This document shows, piece after piece, positions 41,001 to 58,222 of a stretch of DNA of 64,000 bases. The DNA is from Acanthochromis polyacanthus (Eukaryota > Chordata > Actinopteri > Pomacentridae). The stretch covers positions 14,369,361-14,433,360 of the forward strand of contig NC_067120.1 of the NCBI RefSeq assembly GCF_021347895.1. Reading direction: 5' to 3'. The notes under the pieces are model-generated. The model did not search any database. It saw only the letters and a program-made list of their open reading frames with translations, and was not told where the DNA came from. Each line of letters begins with the position of its first letter. Within the stretch, counting starts at the first letter, position 1. The translations under genes and the position numbers were made by a program.

Positions 41001-44000
41001 GAATTGTAGTACAAGAACAAAAGTCTGCAAACAAATACTGTACACACTGCATAGAAAATCAATATGCAACATTACGTAAAGACAGCATTCCTCCTCAGAG
41101 GGAGATGGTAGTCTCTGTCTTTGTGGATTTTGCAGGGAGCTGCACAGGAGCAGCAGGGCAGGTGTCCCACTGGGTTATGAGAGCCAGAAGCTTTGCATCT
41201 GGATCATTTCCTCAGCACAGAGGCTCCACACTGGGACCTCCTCATAAAGCTGCACATATGCCAAAGAACCTCAAATCCCTCAGAATCCGCCATCCATGTC
41301 AGCCTGTATGTGGCGGCTGTGGTAACAAGCAGCAGGTAACAAGCTGTGACAAACTCACAACATCACAGAGATGGCGCAGGGAAAAGGACTCATGCTTTTT
41401 GTCTCTCACGCTGTCAGATATGACTGCACTAATGGCCAAATAGCCCAAAATGGGTTTCAGCATGAGTGGCAGAAAAAAAAAAAACTGTTTTATCACTTGT
41501 GTTTTTCAGCAGAGCAGGGTGTGACTGATAGAAGGAGGATTACGGAAGCAGTGGAGGAATGATGAAACCAGGATGAAGTAGAACCTCAATCCATGTGAGC
41601 AAGACTGCAAAACCTTCAGATACACTCCTTTCCACATCGGTTCACTTTAAGCTCGATACTCCCTGGACAAAGAGTTGAAAGACATCCTTTGAGGAGATAT
41701 CCTGCAACTGAGTGAGTCCCAAGAGGAAGCCTGGAAGGGACTGAAATGTGGAAAAAGGGGGCTGGACATTTTCCATGGTTCAATCTCGTGAAAATGCAGG
41801 AGTGCTTTAAGAAACATTCCTTCGATGGGCTGAGGGAGCCACAAGCGGGGAGACGTCAGGAGAAATCATGCTTGGCTCAACACAAAAAGGACTCAGCGAA
41901 ATGAGATTTAATCTTCTGAGCTTAGAGTGTATTAGCCAGATGTAAACAGTCGGTACCAGTTGTGAGTTATGCTCACTTCCACGGCCCTGCTGCTTGGAGA
42001 AACAATGCATAAAACATCAAACAGCAGCAGTGAAAGAAACTCTGCAAACACAGATATTTAAAGGCCGGAATAAAAACTTTCACAAGCCAGGCATATCACA
42101 ATTGTGGGAATCTGGGGGTTACGGTTAACTGGCCACGCTGAAACACTTTCTCCCTGAGAATACTCTGCCTCCAGTCCTGAGCTGTGGGAAAGGGAGTTTA
42201 TGCAATTACATCACATTGATTTATGGGAGACAGAGGAAAGGGGAGAGGATGGAAACTGAGCTGCTTGGAGACGGTCCAAGATTAAGTCCCTGAAGATACA
42301 CAAGTCAATAGATTTACACCACAAAACATGATGGATCTGAGACAATTGTATGAGGATGAATGCGGTCAGAGAAACACAGGCAACATGGTGAGGTCAAACC
42401 TATCAAACATGATTGAGTTTGATTTAAGACTTAAATTGCATAAAAAACAGCCATAATTATAATGCAGAGGCTCCTCCGTGAACCTGCTCATGGGGCACAA
42501 GCAGATAAGTTCAGAATAGCAATAACACCCCGGCTGAACTTACTTCCAATTCTCTCTACTCAACTGAACGAGGGAACTGATGACAGTTGCTTTGCTTGAG
42601 CAGATGCTGCTGATGCTGTCTTGAGTATTAATTGGGGGTAGTGATGAAATTGTGAGTAATGTGCCCGAGCGTGCACTGCAGCTTCAGCGGGGCACCATAT
42701 CTCCGTCAGCACACCACAATCTTACGGTTATAAATAAACAGCCCATTTAGTGCTCTTAGCCTCCGTAAGAGGACCACAGGAGTGACCACAGCTGAGATAT
42801 TTATGCAAAACACATTACGCTCCTTCTGCTTACTTAAACATTTGCTCATGACTTGCGTTTTAAAATGCAAAGAACTACAAAAAACATGTCTGACAGCCGC
42901 CCTGTGAGTTGAAGCAGAGGAACTGTTAAGCATTTTATATAATTTATAGAGGAAGTTCAGCATTCATCAATTTGCCACAAATTAATGCTACAAATTGTTA
43001 AAAGCCTATGTAAAAAGCAAACAGGCATCCAGGATTCCAGGAGGACTTTTATATTGTCTGTATATAAAAAAAAAAATCCAGACACAATTGCAAACAACAT
43101 ACGAGGCTACACAACAAAGATTAAACGCAACTCATTAATTTTCCCGGCATGAGACTCAGTGTTGATGCCAGCCACCAAATGGTGAAGATATGAACAAAGC
43201 AGAGGGAGATTCTAGATGATATTCAGTATAATGAGCTATGCAGTTGCAGCAGGAGATATTAAATGGTTTTACTTTTTAACTTTTCTAAATCTCCAGCTGT
43301 CTGCAAAGTCTCAAGCTTCTTGGAAGCACAACAGACCTTTAGTTCGAGCCAAAAGCAACAGAATAACACGAAGAGGCGGCCAAATATTTGAAGGGGGTGT
43401 TTTGAAAGCTCGCAGTATAGACTGCATGGTTGCTCTAGATATGGCAAATGTATGGAAGCTTACTCAGAGATGTTATGAGTCAGGAATGGATAGACATCTG
43501 TTCCTTATTAAATAAAAAAAGTGCCTCGTCCATTTCCAAACCGCCTGCAGTGATAAGCAAAAGTAGTTTTGATAATTTGGATTTCTCCTGCTTCATTGTT
43601 TCTTTTGTGTGTCATTTTAATGAGGTGAAATCAAATGACATCATGTCTGGTTACTGACAGGGATAAATTTTAAGTAAAATTGAACTAAAACCTGTTTTAT
43701 TGTGGTTAAATCCTGTTTCGTCATCTGTCCAGTTAAAGCAGCAGTTGGAAACCAAAAGTCATAGAGATGGATGTTGTTGTTTTTTTTTTTTTACTGAATG
43801 GCTTCATGGATAAAGCCAAAAGACCCTCTACAGATCCAGAGGTTTTCAGAGACACCCACAAAATTACTTTGGCTTCAATATTGACGCTGAAGCATTTCGT
43901 ATGGGCTCTGCCTCCTGCCAAGTGTTATCGGAAAAGATGATCTGGGCCCATTTCTCCGGGGTGCAGACTCTTGGAGGATTGCCTGAGCTGTCTGTTTTCT

Positions 44001-47000
44001 CCTCAAACACTTCACACTTTTGAGCGTCACCACCAGGTGGTCAAGATTACTTTGGACGACTTTGCGGCTGGCCTGTCATCCTGACACGGAACAGGTGACA
44101 AATCAGTGGGAAGCACGCCAAGATCACCTGATGCTCCACTGAAAATAACCTCTCTGAGCGTCTGTACCCTCGTCTTTTTTGAACACTTAAATCAATGAGC
44201 ACTCCAGCCAATTTAATTTTACATTCTGGAGACACCTGCTGTGCCTGTGCTATCTCTCACAAACACATGTGAAGGTGATCCTGGGACTTGTGTGTTGGAA
44301 ATGTTGGAGCACATTTTCATGAAAATATCAAACTCCTTTAATATACTTCAAATGGTTAAACACTGGCTAGCTTTCCTATTCAGAGGATTCTCCTTTCCCC
44401 CCTAAGCTTCAAAGAAAAAGAAGATGCAGCGAGTTGCGGATTAAGGAAAAAAGAAATTACGCTTCATGGTTTGCCTGTGTTTACCCTAATAACTATTAGT
44501 AAAGAAATTTAACAGTGAAGAAAATAACTCAAAAAGATTTATTTTTGCTCCAGAGTTTCTTAAGAATTCTTTGTGGTGGCTCCAAGAACCATTGGCTTTA
44601 TTAAATGCAGCACATTCCCTCCACGCTAATGGTGTGGTTTGCTCGTGGCTGTAACACATCAGCTGGTATTGACCGACTGTTTGCCCAAAGGACAGAGGCC
44701 GTGTTTTAGCGCGGTGACCCATGAATGCTGTCTTGAGTACCGTGCTTTTAAAGTGGCAGCGGGTTAAAAATTTCATAAAGCGCCATCAAAAAATCATGAG
44801 ACTGTGAGGGGCTCCGTCTTTTCTGTCTAATTGTTTCTCCCTTTGAGGAGCAAAAATAACCGACTACAACATGTACATTTGATTTCCTGTTAAAAGGCAA
44901 ATCCTAGTATTCCGTAAGACATGAAGAAGCTGTGCAGGCGAGTTAATTCATCACGGTGGAAAGCAGCAGGGAGGATGCCTAAGAACCATCGCTGCAATCT
45001 TCACATAAACTGCTATGGATCGCCGGAGGACGCCGGGTGGCTTTAACAACCTGCACTGGCTTTACGGCTACATTGTGAACAACAGTTCAGCGCCCCTTTG
45101 AGTTCCAGTTTTCAACTACATGTGGTCCAACGGTGTGACGACGGGCAATAAACAGGACGACGCTGAAGAAAAACCCACAGAAATCCCTGCAAAAGGCACA
45201 CCTGCTTCACACTCTTAAGATGGGAGATAACATTATCCCACAAGTGAAGGGAATCACAGCAGAGGCTTGAAATGTAAACAGAAAACAATAAAGACAGATG
45301 GCCCACACCTGCGCTGCTACCAGTTTATAAGCTCTAAAGACGTTCAGTTCCTGTTCTTTAACAAGTCGAGGTGAAATACAAGCATCTATCTGAGACCCTT
45401 GTGGTCCCGGCAGGAGAGGGATCATTAGCCCTGCCCCTCAAGTTTCCCCAGGTAGATGTTGTAACCCGCTGTGGATTTTTTTAATCAAACACTGATCTGT
45501 CCCCTTGATGCTGTGGAGGCTGACAAGGAGCCCATGTGTCTAATAGACCTGTGGCAAGCCTCACCCTGTGGGAGGGACTATAACATCGCTGTTGTCCCAC
45601 CGGAGCTGCAGGGAGCAGCGTTGTGGACAAGGTGTGTGGGCTTCAAAGGCATCAAAAAGCAGCCAGCCTTGAGGAAAGAAATCGCAGGGCCTTTTCAAAA
45701 GGTACCTACTTCCATGTTGGCATCGTATGTGAATACAAATGCACATAATTAGTTTGCAAAAAGAGAATCACATTAGCCCAGTTACATCTTCTGAAGTTTA
45801 CAACGTTCACTTCCAAGTTAAAAGAAAGAAACCTCTGCGTAGCTCAGGTTTTTTTCGACGCCGTGTTTGCTATTTAAATGCAAAACATTTAGCCCAGATT
45901 CGAGTGGATATGAGACCCATATGCAGTAAATACAAAGGGACAACATACGCAGTCGAGTTTTACGAGCAGAACCCAGGCTGCAAGGGTGTGTGTGGGAGAG
46001 CTGCATGTGCATTCATGTTTGTATACTTGAGGTTTTGTTCGGTTATCACAGACTGGGACAGCAAAGTGTTATTAACAGACTGGGATGCAAACCCAAATCA
46101 TGCTGAAAATAAATCTCTTAGAGGTACTCTATAATTCAGTCACAGTGGAAAAGCCGCGACAGCAAACAAGACTACGTCATTCTGTGTACACCAACCAACT
46201 GTCCTCCCCCCGTCTATAATATATCTGATGTTACTGCACACTCTTTGCCTCCTATCCCGACTTCCAATCATAATCTGAATGTTTTGAGAAAGTGAGTTAA
46301 TGATTTAACATCGAGCTCGGACATGCATTTAATTTGTTTACAATGATAATGGCCTAATTATGTGGGTCATCATTAACAACCTACTGTCCATCCCTACAAC
46401 AATTTGTGCACTCCAAATTACCAAATCAATTTGTGACGAGAGCAAGCGTGTTTGTGTTTGTGAACAACAATTATCAAATCACATTATACTGTGTAGCCCA
46501 TCGTCGGTGATTAAAAATAAACAGGATATTTACAGGGGCTTAGATCCCCTGTAGGCAGAGGAAATAAAAACACAGCGCTGAATATGTAATAAAATAGGGC
46601 ACATCATAAAAGCCTCTGATGACTAAATGATCTTCTTGCAACGCTATATCGTCTTATTCTAGAATCTTGGATGGAAAGATCACTCGGGGAGGTGAACCTG
46701 GGAATATAGAAAGATAGAGAGGGGAGAGAGGGGAGGAGAAGAGGGACACAGTTGTGGCTGAGGCAACAGAAAAAGAGAAAGACCAGAAGCTGGGAGAGAG
46801 TCCCATTTCATCAGAAAAATGCCTGAGTCAGGAGACGAGAGAACCATTAGGCCCAATGAGTCACAGGGAGAGGCTGTAAAAACAGATCTGAACTGAGCCC
46901 TGCGCACAGTACCATCCTCGAAAAGCAGCCAAAGAGCAGTGGAACAGTGGCCCCAAAAGAAGGGCAAATGGTTCGTGCCCAGTGGTGTGTCTCCCCATCA

Positions 47001-47080
47001 GTCCGTCTGCAAAAGTAAAATGTCTCTGAAGATCTGTGCAGAGGAAAGTGTTGCTGCTACCCAAACACTGCTGATGAGCA
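38061..47080. other. Long non-coding interval, no gene recognised
   Basis: A/T-rich from 38 to 41 kb, more balanced beyond. Open frames near 41,105 and 45,739 lack domain, coding bias and splice context. Homopolymer A runs occur near 40,291, 41,471 and 43,066. Part of 46,280-46,680 looks regulatory and is listed separately. Confidence 0.4.
46280..46680. promoter_or_regulatory. Candidate conserved non-coding block
   Basis: Non-repetitive, with ATAATGGCCTAATTATG, ATCATTAACAAC, CAAATTACC, AACAACAATTATC, GGTGATTAAAAATAAAC and ATGTAATAAAATAGGG. A palindromic GGGGCTTAGATCCCCT-like hairpin occurs at 46,537-46,552. Enhancer-like by look only. Confidence 0.3.
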
Positions 47081-47245
47081 CTAGGGCTGCTCAATTAATT
47101 GTCTAATTATTTTGTCTATAAAATGCCAGAAAACAGTGAAGAATAATGATCTCAATTTCCTAAAGCCAAAGGTTGCAGGCTTGTTTTGTCTGACCAACAG
47201 ACCAGAACCTGAATAGATTTAATTCGCCATTAAAACCACACACAA
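47081..47245 (+). repeat. Fish MITE-like repeat, family R1 copy 2 (truncated)
   Basis: CTAGGGCTGCTCAATTAATT head, TTTGTCTATAAAATGCCAG and TTCCTAAAGCCAAAGGTTG follow in the same order as the family. The right end is not recognised. Confidence 0.6.
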
Positions 47246-51579
<4,334 letters not shown>

Positions 51580-51682
51580 CTGGACACTGCTGGGTGTTAA
51601 TGGGTCCCTTGGAACCAATCTCCTCAGGCAAAATCTGATTATAACCCCCGTTCCCAGGTGTCACTCTGCCTGCATATTTGCT
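51580..51682 (-). other. tspan18: Candidate tspan18 5' non-coding exon
   Basis: On the - strand a good acceptor (TTTTTACTCTCACAG|AGC) and a strong donor (TGTCCAG|GTGAGTG) bound 103 bp. The enclosed sequence has no long open frame and no repeat. Since the first coding exon of tspan18 begins at a splice acceptor, upstream exons must exist, and this is the best pair I saw. Transcript support is lacking. Confidence 0.35.
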
Positions 51683-52486
51683 CTGTGAGAGTAAAAACTT
51701 TACTTTTTTTGCTGATGTCCAACTGGAGCAGCAGTAAAGTTAACTAAGTCACATGCTTGGTACTTTGTATTAAAGCATGTGACTGCTGAAGACGTATTGA
51801 CTTCTCCTTTTCAGAGTCACTGGATGTGTCATGTCTGAGATCTGACAGACTGAGACAAGCATGAGGTGTTTTTTTGGATGATGCATCCCTCTGATTAATG
51901 CAATCTGACAGTGAACTCCTGCCCTACAGCAAAAGGTAGCTCCGTCAGAGACGCCCCATCTGGTGACCCCATACATCTCCGCAGACGGACTCCTCAGTTT
52001 TTGGCTGGATCCCCGTGGGAAGGGTGCCAGCTTGGAGACTGACATGCATCTCCCCGGCTGTCAGATTTCTCATAAAAACATTAAATAATAAAAAAAAAAC
52101 TGCACATTAAACCACTTTCATTTAAAAGAATGGTGGTGATGTATTGCGCACTGAATCTTCTTTTCCTTAGGGAGACCTGACCTGAGGATAACGCAAGAAT
52201 ACAAGGTCTAACATCAACTTAAACAATCATCAAGACGACTCCAATTAATTTCACCTATCTGTAGAGACATTAATACTGTCATTGGAGCTCTTCTGAGGAT
52301 AAACTTGCTGCAAAAAAAGTAGCCAAAGCAGAAATCAAACATTGCGCACAACGTTTGGGTTGTTGGACACGCTGTAGTAAATAACAAATCCGAGCCAGAC
52401 ACGAAAACAAGCGAAGGTTTCACGCTGACATTATTCAGATTTCATTTCAACACTACAACATTCAAGTTGGAGACACGTTTCTTTAC
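51683..52486. other. Possible intron between candidate 5' exons
   Basis: Non-coding; an A-run near 52,090. No gene was recognised. Confidence 0.3.
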
Positions 52487-52690
52487 CTCAAAGCGCAGCT
52501 CAGTGCCGAAACCTCTGGCTGTGTCGAGCTGGGGAAATGTTTCTGAAAGAGCCGATCTGCGCCGCCTGGGTGAATGTATTCAGGTAGAAAATAACAAACA
52601 CCGAGCGGGTAGAATGTCTAATGGGCTGAACTGTGAACCCAGCAGCGTCCAACTAAATAAAATCCACCTCTCCGACTTTGTGCGAGCCCT
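52487..52690 (-). other. tspan18: Candidate tspan18 first exon (non-coding)
   Basis: On the - strand the segment ends with a donor-like GCTTTGAG|GTAAAG at 52,487. It is richer in CpG than its surroundings (CTCGACAC, TTCGGCAC, GGCGGCGCAG, CGCTCGG). The 5' limit is a guess placed below an A/T box. No start codon in a favourable long frame. Confidence 0.3.
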
Positions 52691-52830
52691 ATTTAGCCGA
52701 GCATGCAGTGTTGCGGGCAGATTGGTATGCAAACAGTTTGGTGAACTCACAGAGCGGAGCGCCTCATCCTGCAGCCTGGTCTGCTCCGGAGGGCGGAGAC
52801 TCTCTCATACACGCCTCCGGTTTACCTTCC
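52686..52830 (-). promoter_or_regulatory. tspan18: Candidate tspan18 promoter
   Basis: On the - strand: CTCCGCCCTCC (GC box, near 52,790), TTTGCATA (octamer-like, near 52,725) and GGCTAAATAGGGC (A/T box, 52,686-52,698) in that order, upstream of the donor at 52,487. This is a promoter-like order, but alternative explanations are open. Confidence 0.3.
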
Positions 52831-52929
52831 CTTCCACTATTGTCGCTCTTGGATTATTAGAAGTGGTAAACAACAACTCACTACAGCACAACACATGCAC
52901 TCAACACGTGATTTACCTTTTAGAATGAG

Positions 52930-53309
52930 CTGGGGTTTTTTTTGGCTGTTTCTTCATTTGCACTGTGGATTGGAGTGGATTCTAATCTAAGCAAATATGA
53001 GTGTGGATGTGATTTAACTCATTTCCCCAAAATGTCACACTGTTGTTTTAATATCAGGATGTTAAGTGTTACATATTTTTAAAGATTATAAATTCAGATT
53101 GGTTGATCTTTTACAAATTCATACTTTAGCTGCAAAATAAAACCTAATTTATATTTAATTTCTCGTATCGTCTTCCATTGTTGGACTCGACTGAGATCAT
53201 TTTCAGAAACTAAATTCAGTCACAATTGCAGAGATTAGTCAGTCCACAGAGAGTAAACATTTTGTGTGTGTGTTTAGTCACTGATGATGACTAAAAATGC
53301 CAAATATTT
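52930..53309. other. Non-coding sequence
   Basis: A/T-rich; nothing recognised. Confidence 0.35.
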
Positions 53310-53505
53310 GTCATTTTCTGCAGCTTTTTAAATGTGAGGATTTTGTGTCACGCGATAGCAACCTGGGGATATTTTGGGTTTTGGACATTTGGTCAGACAA
53401 AATAAGAGATTTAGAGACATTATCATGCACAGAGGGAAATCACAGAGATATATTTTTACTCTTTCTCTGACATTTTATTTGAATAAGATGGATGAATCAT
53501 TCAAG
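53310..53505 (-). repeat. Fish MITE-like repeat, family R1 copy 3 (fragment)
   Basis: Reverse orientation: CTGCAGCTTTTTAAATGTGA, TTTTGGGTTTTGGACATTTG, GACAAAATAAGAGATTTAGA and TCTGACATTTTATTTG follow the order of the family's complementary strand. Confidence 0.55.
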
Positions 53506-55886
53506 AAAACAGCTCAAAATGCTTGTGGGTTGGAGACATATGCAGCAAGAGTTGACTGATCTGATGTTTTAAAAGCAAATACTGATTGTGATTAATCAAA
53601 GAGTCCAAAAACCGATATTTAGATCTGAAATACATTTGCGATAAATCTGAGAATCTTGGTTAAAATTTAGATTATTGAACTCCGACACAAAACTTCACTA
53701 AAATGCCTTTATTTTATTTTGTATATGTTTAATAAAATTGAACTTTTCCACATATATCCTTCACTGTTTGATAGATTTGTGAGTTTTAACCATCCACTAG
53801 CAATAATAAAGTCAGTAAAATGTTGAATGGGATGTCGCTGTAGTTGCAAAGTTGTGCAGGACTTTTGCCACAAAGCAATCATTTCCATCGTTATGATCAC
53901 GCACGAGGACAAACAATGAAAACAAACTTAAGTACACAGACGAGAGAAGAGTAATCAACCCTTTGTGGAAAAGTAATGAAAAATTCTCCAATGCAATGAC
54001 TGCTTCCAGAGAGTGTCCTAAGGCATGCAGTAATACTATCTTTGTGAGAATAATGAGTTGTGCTTTAAAGACTGCTGATTGCAGCAACAGATAAGCAACA
54101 ACTTTGAGATAGGCGGCTGATAGTTATTGTTTGTCCCTCGTTAATTATTCATGCTGTGTGCCTCTCTCACCAGCCAGAAAACAAGGGGAGTGCTTTTGTT
54201 CCGGGTCTGGCGGGGGTGAGAGGAGGGGGTTTCAAGTGTTTTCTATCCCTCTGTGCTCCTCGTGTCACAAAATCTACTACAGATGGAGAGCCAGATAAGC
54301 GCTCCGGAGACTGATCTTTTTGCCTTCTCTTCTAAGGTCGTGACACTGACATTCCCACTGGCATACGTGATACTTTCTACCCCCAGTCTCCTTGTGTTTT
54401 CTCCTGATCTCTTTCTCATTGGCCCTCAGGAGCCCTCTATAAATGTAAGTGCAAATCTAAAGAAAAAGAAAGGGGGAAAAAAGACAGCCAGCAGCTCAAA
54501 GTGACGTTTATAACAGGACAAGGATTAGCTTATGGAAAGGCTGGATTCAAAAGCTGGTCAGGGTTCAGGCGCAGGGCCTCCGCCTGAGTAAAGAAAAGTA
54601 TCACAGGAATGGCTTGGCTGCAGAAAGAACAGCTGTGAGGTATTTTCTTTTTGGCTCCTTGGGTATTTTCAGAGGGCTCAGAGTGTAAAGAAAGGCTGAG
54701 GTGAATCACCGACTAAACAGCCCCCTCCTCCCCTTTGAGCGGTCACATGGAGCAGTGGTGCTGGGAGAAGCGCTCTCTTCAGCCCCTGACACTGTTCAGT
54801 CCAGTGATTATTTGTTTTTCTTAGCTAATCAGTGATTGATCAACATTCTATTGATCTGGGACCCCGGGCATGTAGCACAGCAGTCAATACACAACTCCAA
54901 AATCAGTTTACAGTCTTAGGTTTTGACCTTTTGGGGGATAGTTTAAGTCACACAGCAGGAATCTACGAGACTCGGGTTCAAGAAAACATTTTACAACAGC
55001 TGATACAAAGAAAACCCAGGAAGCCTTTTACGCTCCAAACTCGATTTTAAAATCTGAGAGGGCTCAGATGAGGTGATGGAATGTTTTACAGCTGCAGGGC
55101 ATGAGAAACAATTTATTTGTTTGCTATTAGTGAAAGCTTCCAGCTAAGCCATGTTGGATGTTGAACCTCAGAGACTCTGGATTGCATACAAAGTTCATTA
55201 CAAGCACAAAAACCATATGAACTCTATTTTTTTTTCCGGCAGGACTTGGTGCACATGCTGCTTGTTTCTCCTCCATCCAAACTGATGCCAATAAAATTTA
55301 CCCTCATGTCCATGATAATCACATAACATATACACATACGCCCACAATCATAGATGGACCATGCTTGCATACAGGCTGCTCCTCACATTCTTATCGCACA
55401 CAAACCCGTTTAATTCAATTTACACTGCCAGCGCTTCAATTTCACACACATAGCAATCGTACCGCACGCTATCTCATTAAACAGGCCGTGGCCATGCTTC
55501 ACAAGCGCTCACAAAGTAGACCTCATTGTTGTGTACAGACACACAGACATACACATGCACACAGGGGATGCAGTCTTAAGGAATTTCCCCAGCAACAGCA
55601 TAGGAGTAATTTAATATACCGTATTTTGTGGTAATGTGATGCCGTATTGCTTTTGTCTTTAAATGTTTTTTTAATATGCAAATACTGAGTCCTTGTAAAC
55701 ACAGGATGAAATTTCACCGTTGTGTGGCTGTTACACTGAGATAAAGCTGCCTCTTCCTCATGCTGAAACAAAGCCAACCGTTCAAAATCACAAACTGTTA
55801 CATTTCTAATAATTTAAACCACGGAAAAGTGACACATATCAAAACTGGAAAGGCTGCAGGTTCAGCATTTCAGCATGTCTGCTTAA
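53506..55886. other. Non-coding interval, no gene recognised
   Basis: No coding exon or named repeat. Short CA/GT-rich bits near 55,540. Confidence 0.35.
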
Positions 55887-55980
55887 GAAATCAGTGATTA
55901 ATCAATACTTTGAATTTGATAATTGAATTTTCATTGATTATCTAATCAATCAATAGGCTTATTGGTGCAGCTCTTCTAGT
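55887..55980 (-). repeat. Fish MITE-like repeat, family R1 copy 4 (end fragment)
   Basis: Reads as the complement of the family's head: ATTGATTATCTAATCAATCA then TTATTGGTGCAGCTCTTCTA. Only about 95 bp is recognisable. Confidence 0.5.
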
Positions 55981-58222
55981 AGGAATGTGGTTAGAATCAG
56001 GAGGTGGTTAGACCAGCTTTGCGTTAAGACTGGGAACAGAGGAAAACAGTGAGTCTGGCCCACAACTACCTCTGCAAATGTGTATTTTTTAGGCAGATGG
56101 TGTACTGAATGTTCCTATTGGAGACCAGCCACAGTGACTTCTTCTTGCTGATGCTTTTTACATCAAACTGTTTACCTTAAATGCACATTTCTTGTGGGAA
56201 TCAGACTCTGTGACTGACTGTACACCCTGCTTTTTTTCACAAAAAAGGCAATTAAATTGTAATTTGGTAACTTTGAAAAATTATTAGAGCAAAAATAACA
56301 GTAGGACAATCAATTACGAAGCGCTGATGATTTATTTCTGAATTCATATCTAATTTGCTTAAACAAACAAGCAAATTTGTGCCAGACTTGTCCCCAAATG
56401 CACAGTTAGCCTCCAATTATTCTGATAAATGCAAAATCCTTAAGACGTACAAGGACATACATAAACGCAGACACACACTCTGAGGATTTGAACACATCCT
56501 TGCAGCCTCAATCTGTCAGGGGGCATCAGCCAGCGCCCAGAGGAAACGTGCCATGCGTCACGGTTTCCTGCCCCCTCGAAGACTCCAGGACCAGGATCAA
56601 ACTGTAAAGGGGGCGTAGACGGGTAAGACTCATCTCCTGGTTGCCCTTCAGGGCACATTCACTTACACTGACGCTGAATAGGCGTGTTGTCTTTAATTTT
56701 CCGTGTATTGTCTCAGTCATAATTTGGTTTTCCAGGCTTAACTTTCACATGTTTCTGTCCAGATGGAAACCTTTGGAAAATACTTCCTTGTAACCCAACT
56801 GATATTTAAGCTGAAACCGTTTTTATGAGCCAAGTGGCAAACAATTCCCCCCCCAAGACTTTGTCTAAGACACCATTTAAAATCAGTGTGCTTTCACATG
56901 AAATCGTGTGAATTCATGCAGCTCCATCTGGCTTAGTTAGCCCGTCTGCATCTGTCACGTTAGCCAAGCTGATGGAGAAGGGTTAGAGGGAGTTGACAAT
57001 AGATATGACAGTTTCACTCCGAAGCCAGAAGCTACGGAGTCATCTTTATTTGGAAACACCTTCATCTTAATCTGTGGTAGCCGTGAGTGTTACCTGGCGG
57101 TAACCTAGCAACAAACCGCCAGTGTTGTTTAGAGGAGTAATTGGACAAATCCGTGGGAAGAAGCATAAAGAAGAAAATCAGAGCATTAACACGCTAAATC
57201 TGGAATTAGAAGGCTTTTAGAAGTATCTGCTTTCTGTGCTGAGGATGCACTGGACTGTGTTTCTCTTCTATTTCTTCTCTGTTTCTGTATACATTCCTGT
57301 GCATTAAAAACACCTGTAGGCTATCTAACATTACTCTTTTCTCCACCTCGATAATTACGCATGTCTACCTGCTGTGGCTCAGTCGGTGACAGGAGCCTGA
57401 GGATAGGGAGGCAGAGTGGGAGGGAAAGTGAAGGCGGAGTGCACAGTTGTATGTCGGCCTATCCAGATATTTTATACTCCTCTTCTTTCAAGAATGCACA
57501 CAGCAGAAACATCTGCAGGGTCTGAACTTAACCAAGCAGAGACAAAAAAAACACACACACAAGGCACCAGGGCAGTTGGGTGAGAGGAAATGGAGAGTGT
57601 AAAGATGGAAACAAGGAATGACTGGACCATTTTTTTGCCCTTGCTCCCTCTTTATGTAAGCGTGCTGACTCTCCAGCCATCCCCTCTCCCTCCCTGAGTG
57701 CAGCCATTTCTTTTGCTGTCTTGTGGTGACAGGCCAAGCGTGGCTGAACTCCCCTCCATATACTGTACCTCCAGTGTTCCCTGGAGAATGAACTGGCTGA
57801 TGAACGGAGGAAAGTAGGCCAGGCAAACCGCTGCACACCCTCCTCCCCCCAGAAATCTGATTCACTGGAAAGGAACGATCCATTTGTCTGTCACACTGAA
57901 TTCCTCTTCTCGTTCGGTTCACGTGGGGTGTTTGTTTATCTCAGAGAGAGCATGCACTTTTAACTCTGTGGGTTTATTTCCTCATCAAGGTGTGCGTTCC
58001 ACATTCTCTGTGTGTTTTGAGAAGCTCGATTCAAACAGGTCGACAATTAAGCCACATCTTCTGTCACAGAGCGCTGCGGTTGCACAAGTATGGCGCTCTG
58101 TGGTTACTGGTTGAGCCCAGACACATTTTCTGGTCTGCAAGTCTTGGACGATGGAACTGTGGGATATAAAGGATCTTTAAAAATTAATTATGATTTGTGG
58201 ACTGAGACGTTGAGGCCCGGTA
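55981..58222. other. Non-coding interval, no gene recognised
   Basis: Open frames near 57,488-57,922 (- strand) have no domain or splice context. Nothing else was recognised. Confidence 0.35.

Noticed and set aside
41105..41443. 112-residue open frame
   Set aside because: No domain, no conserved start context, no splice partners, and composition like surrounding non-coding DNA.
44026..44045. CTCF-like site in CACCACCAGGTGGTCA
   Set aside because: The core diverges at the GGC end and is equally explained as a palindromic CAGGTG E-box.
45739..46134. 131-residue open frame
   Set aside because: Longest non-repeat frame in the gene-free region, but no recognisable domain and no flanking exon signals; length is compatible with chance in 38 kb.
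52467..52928. 153-residue + strand open frame in the CpG-richer patch
   Set aside because: Higher G+C lowers the chance of stops; no domain was seen, and the patch is better explained as a - strand promoter/first exon.
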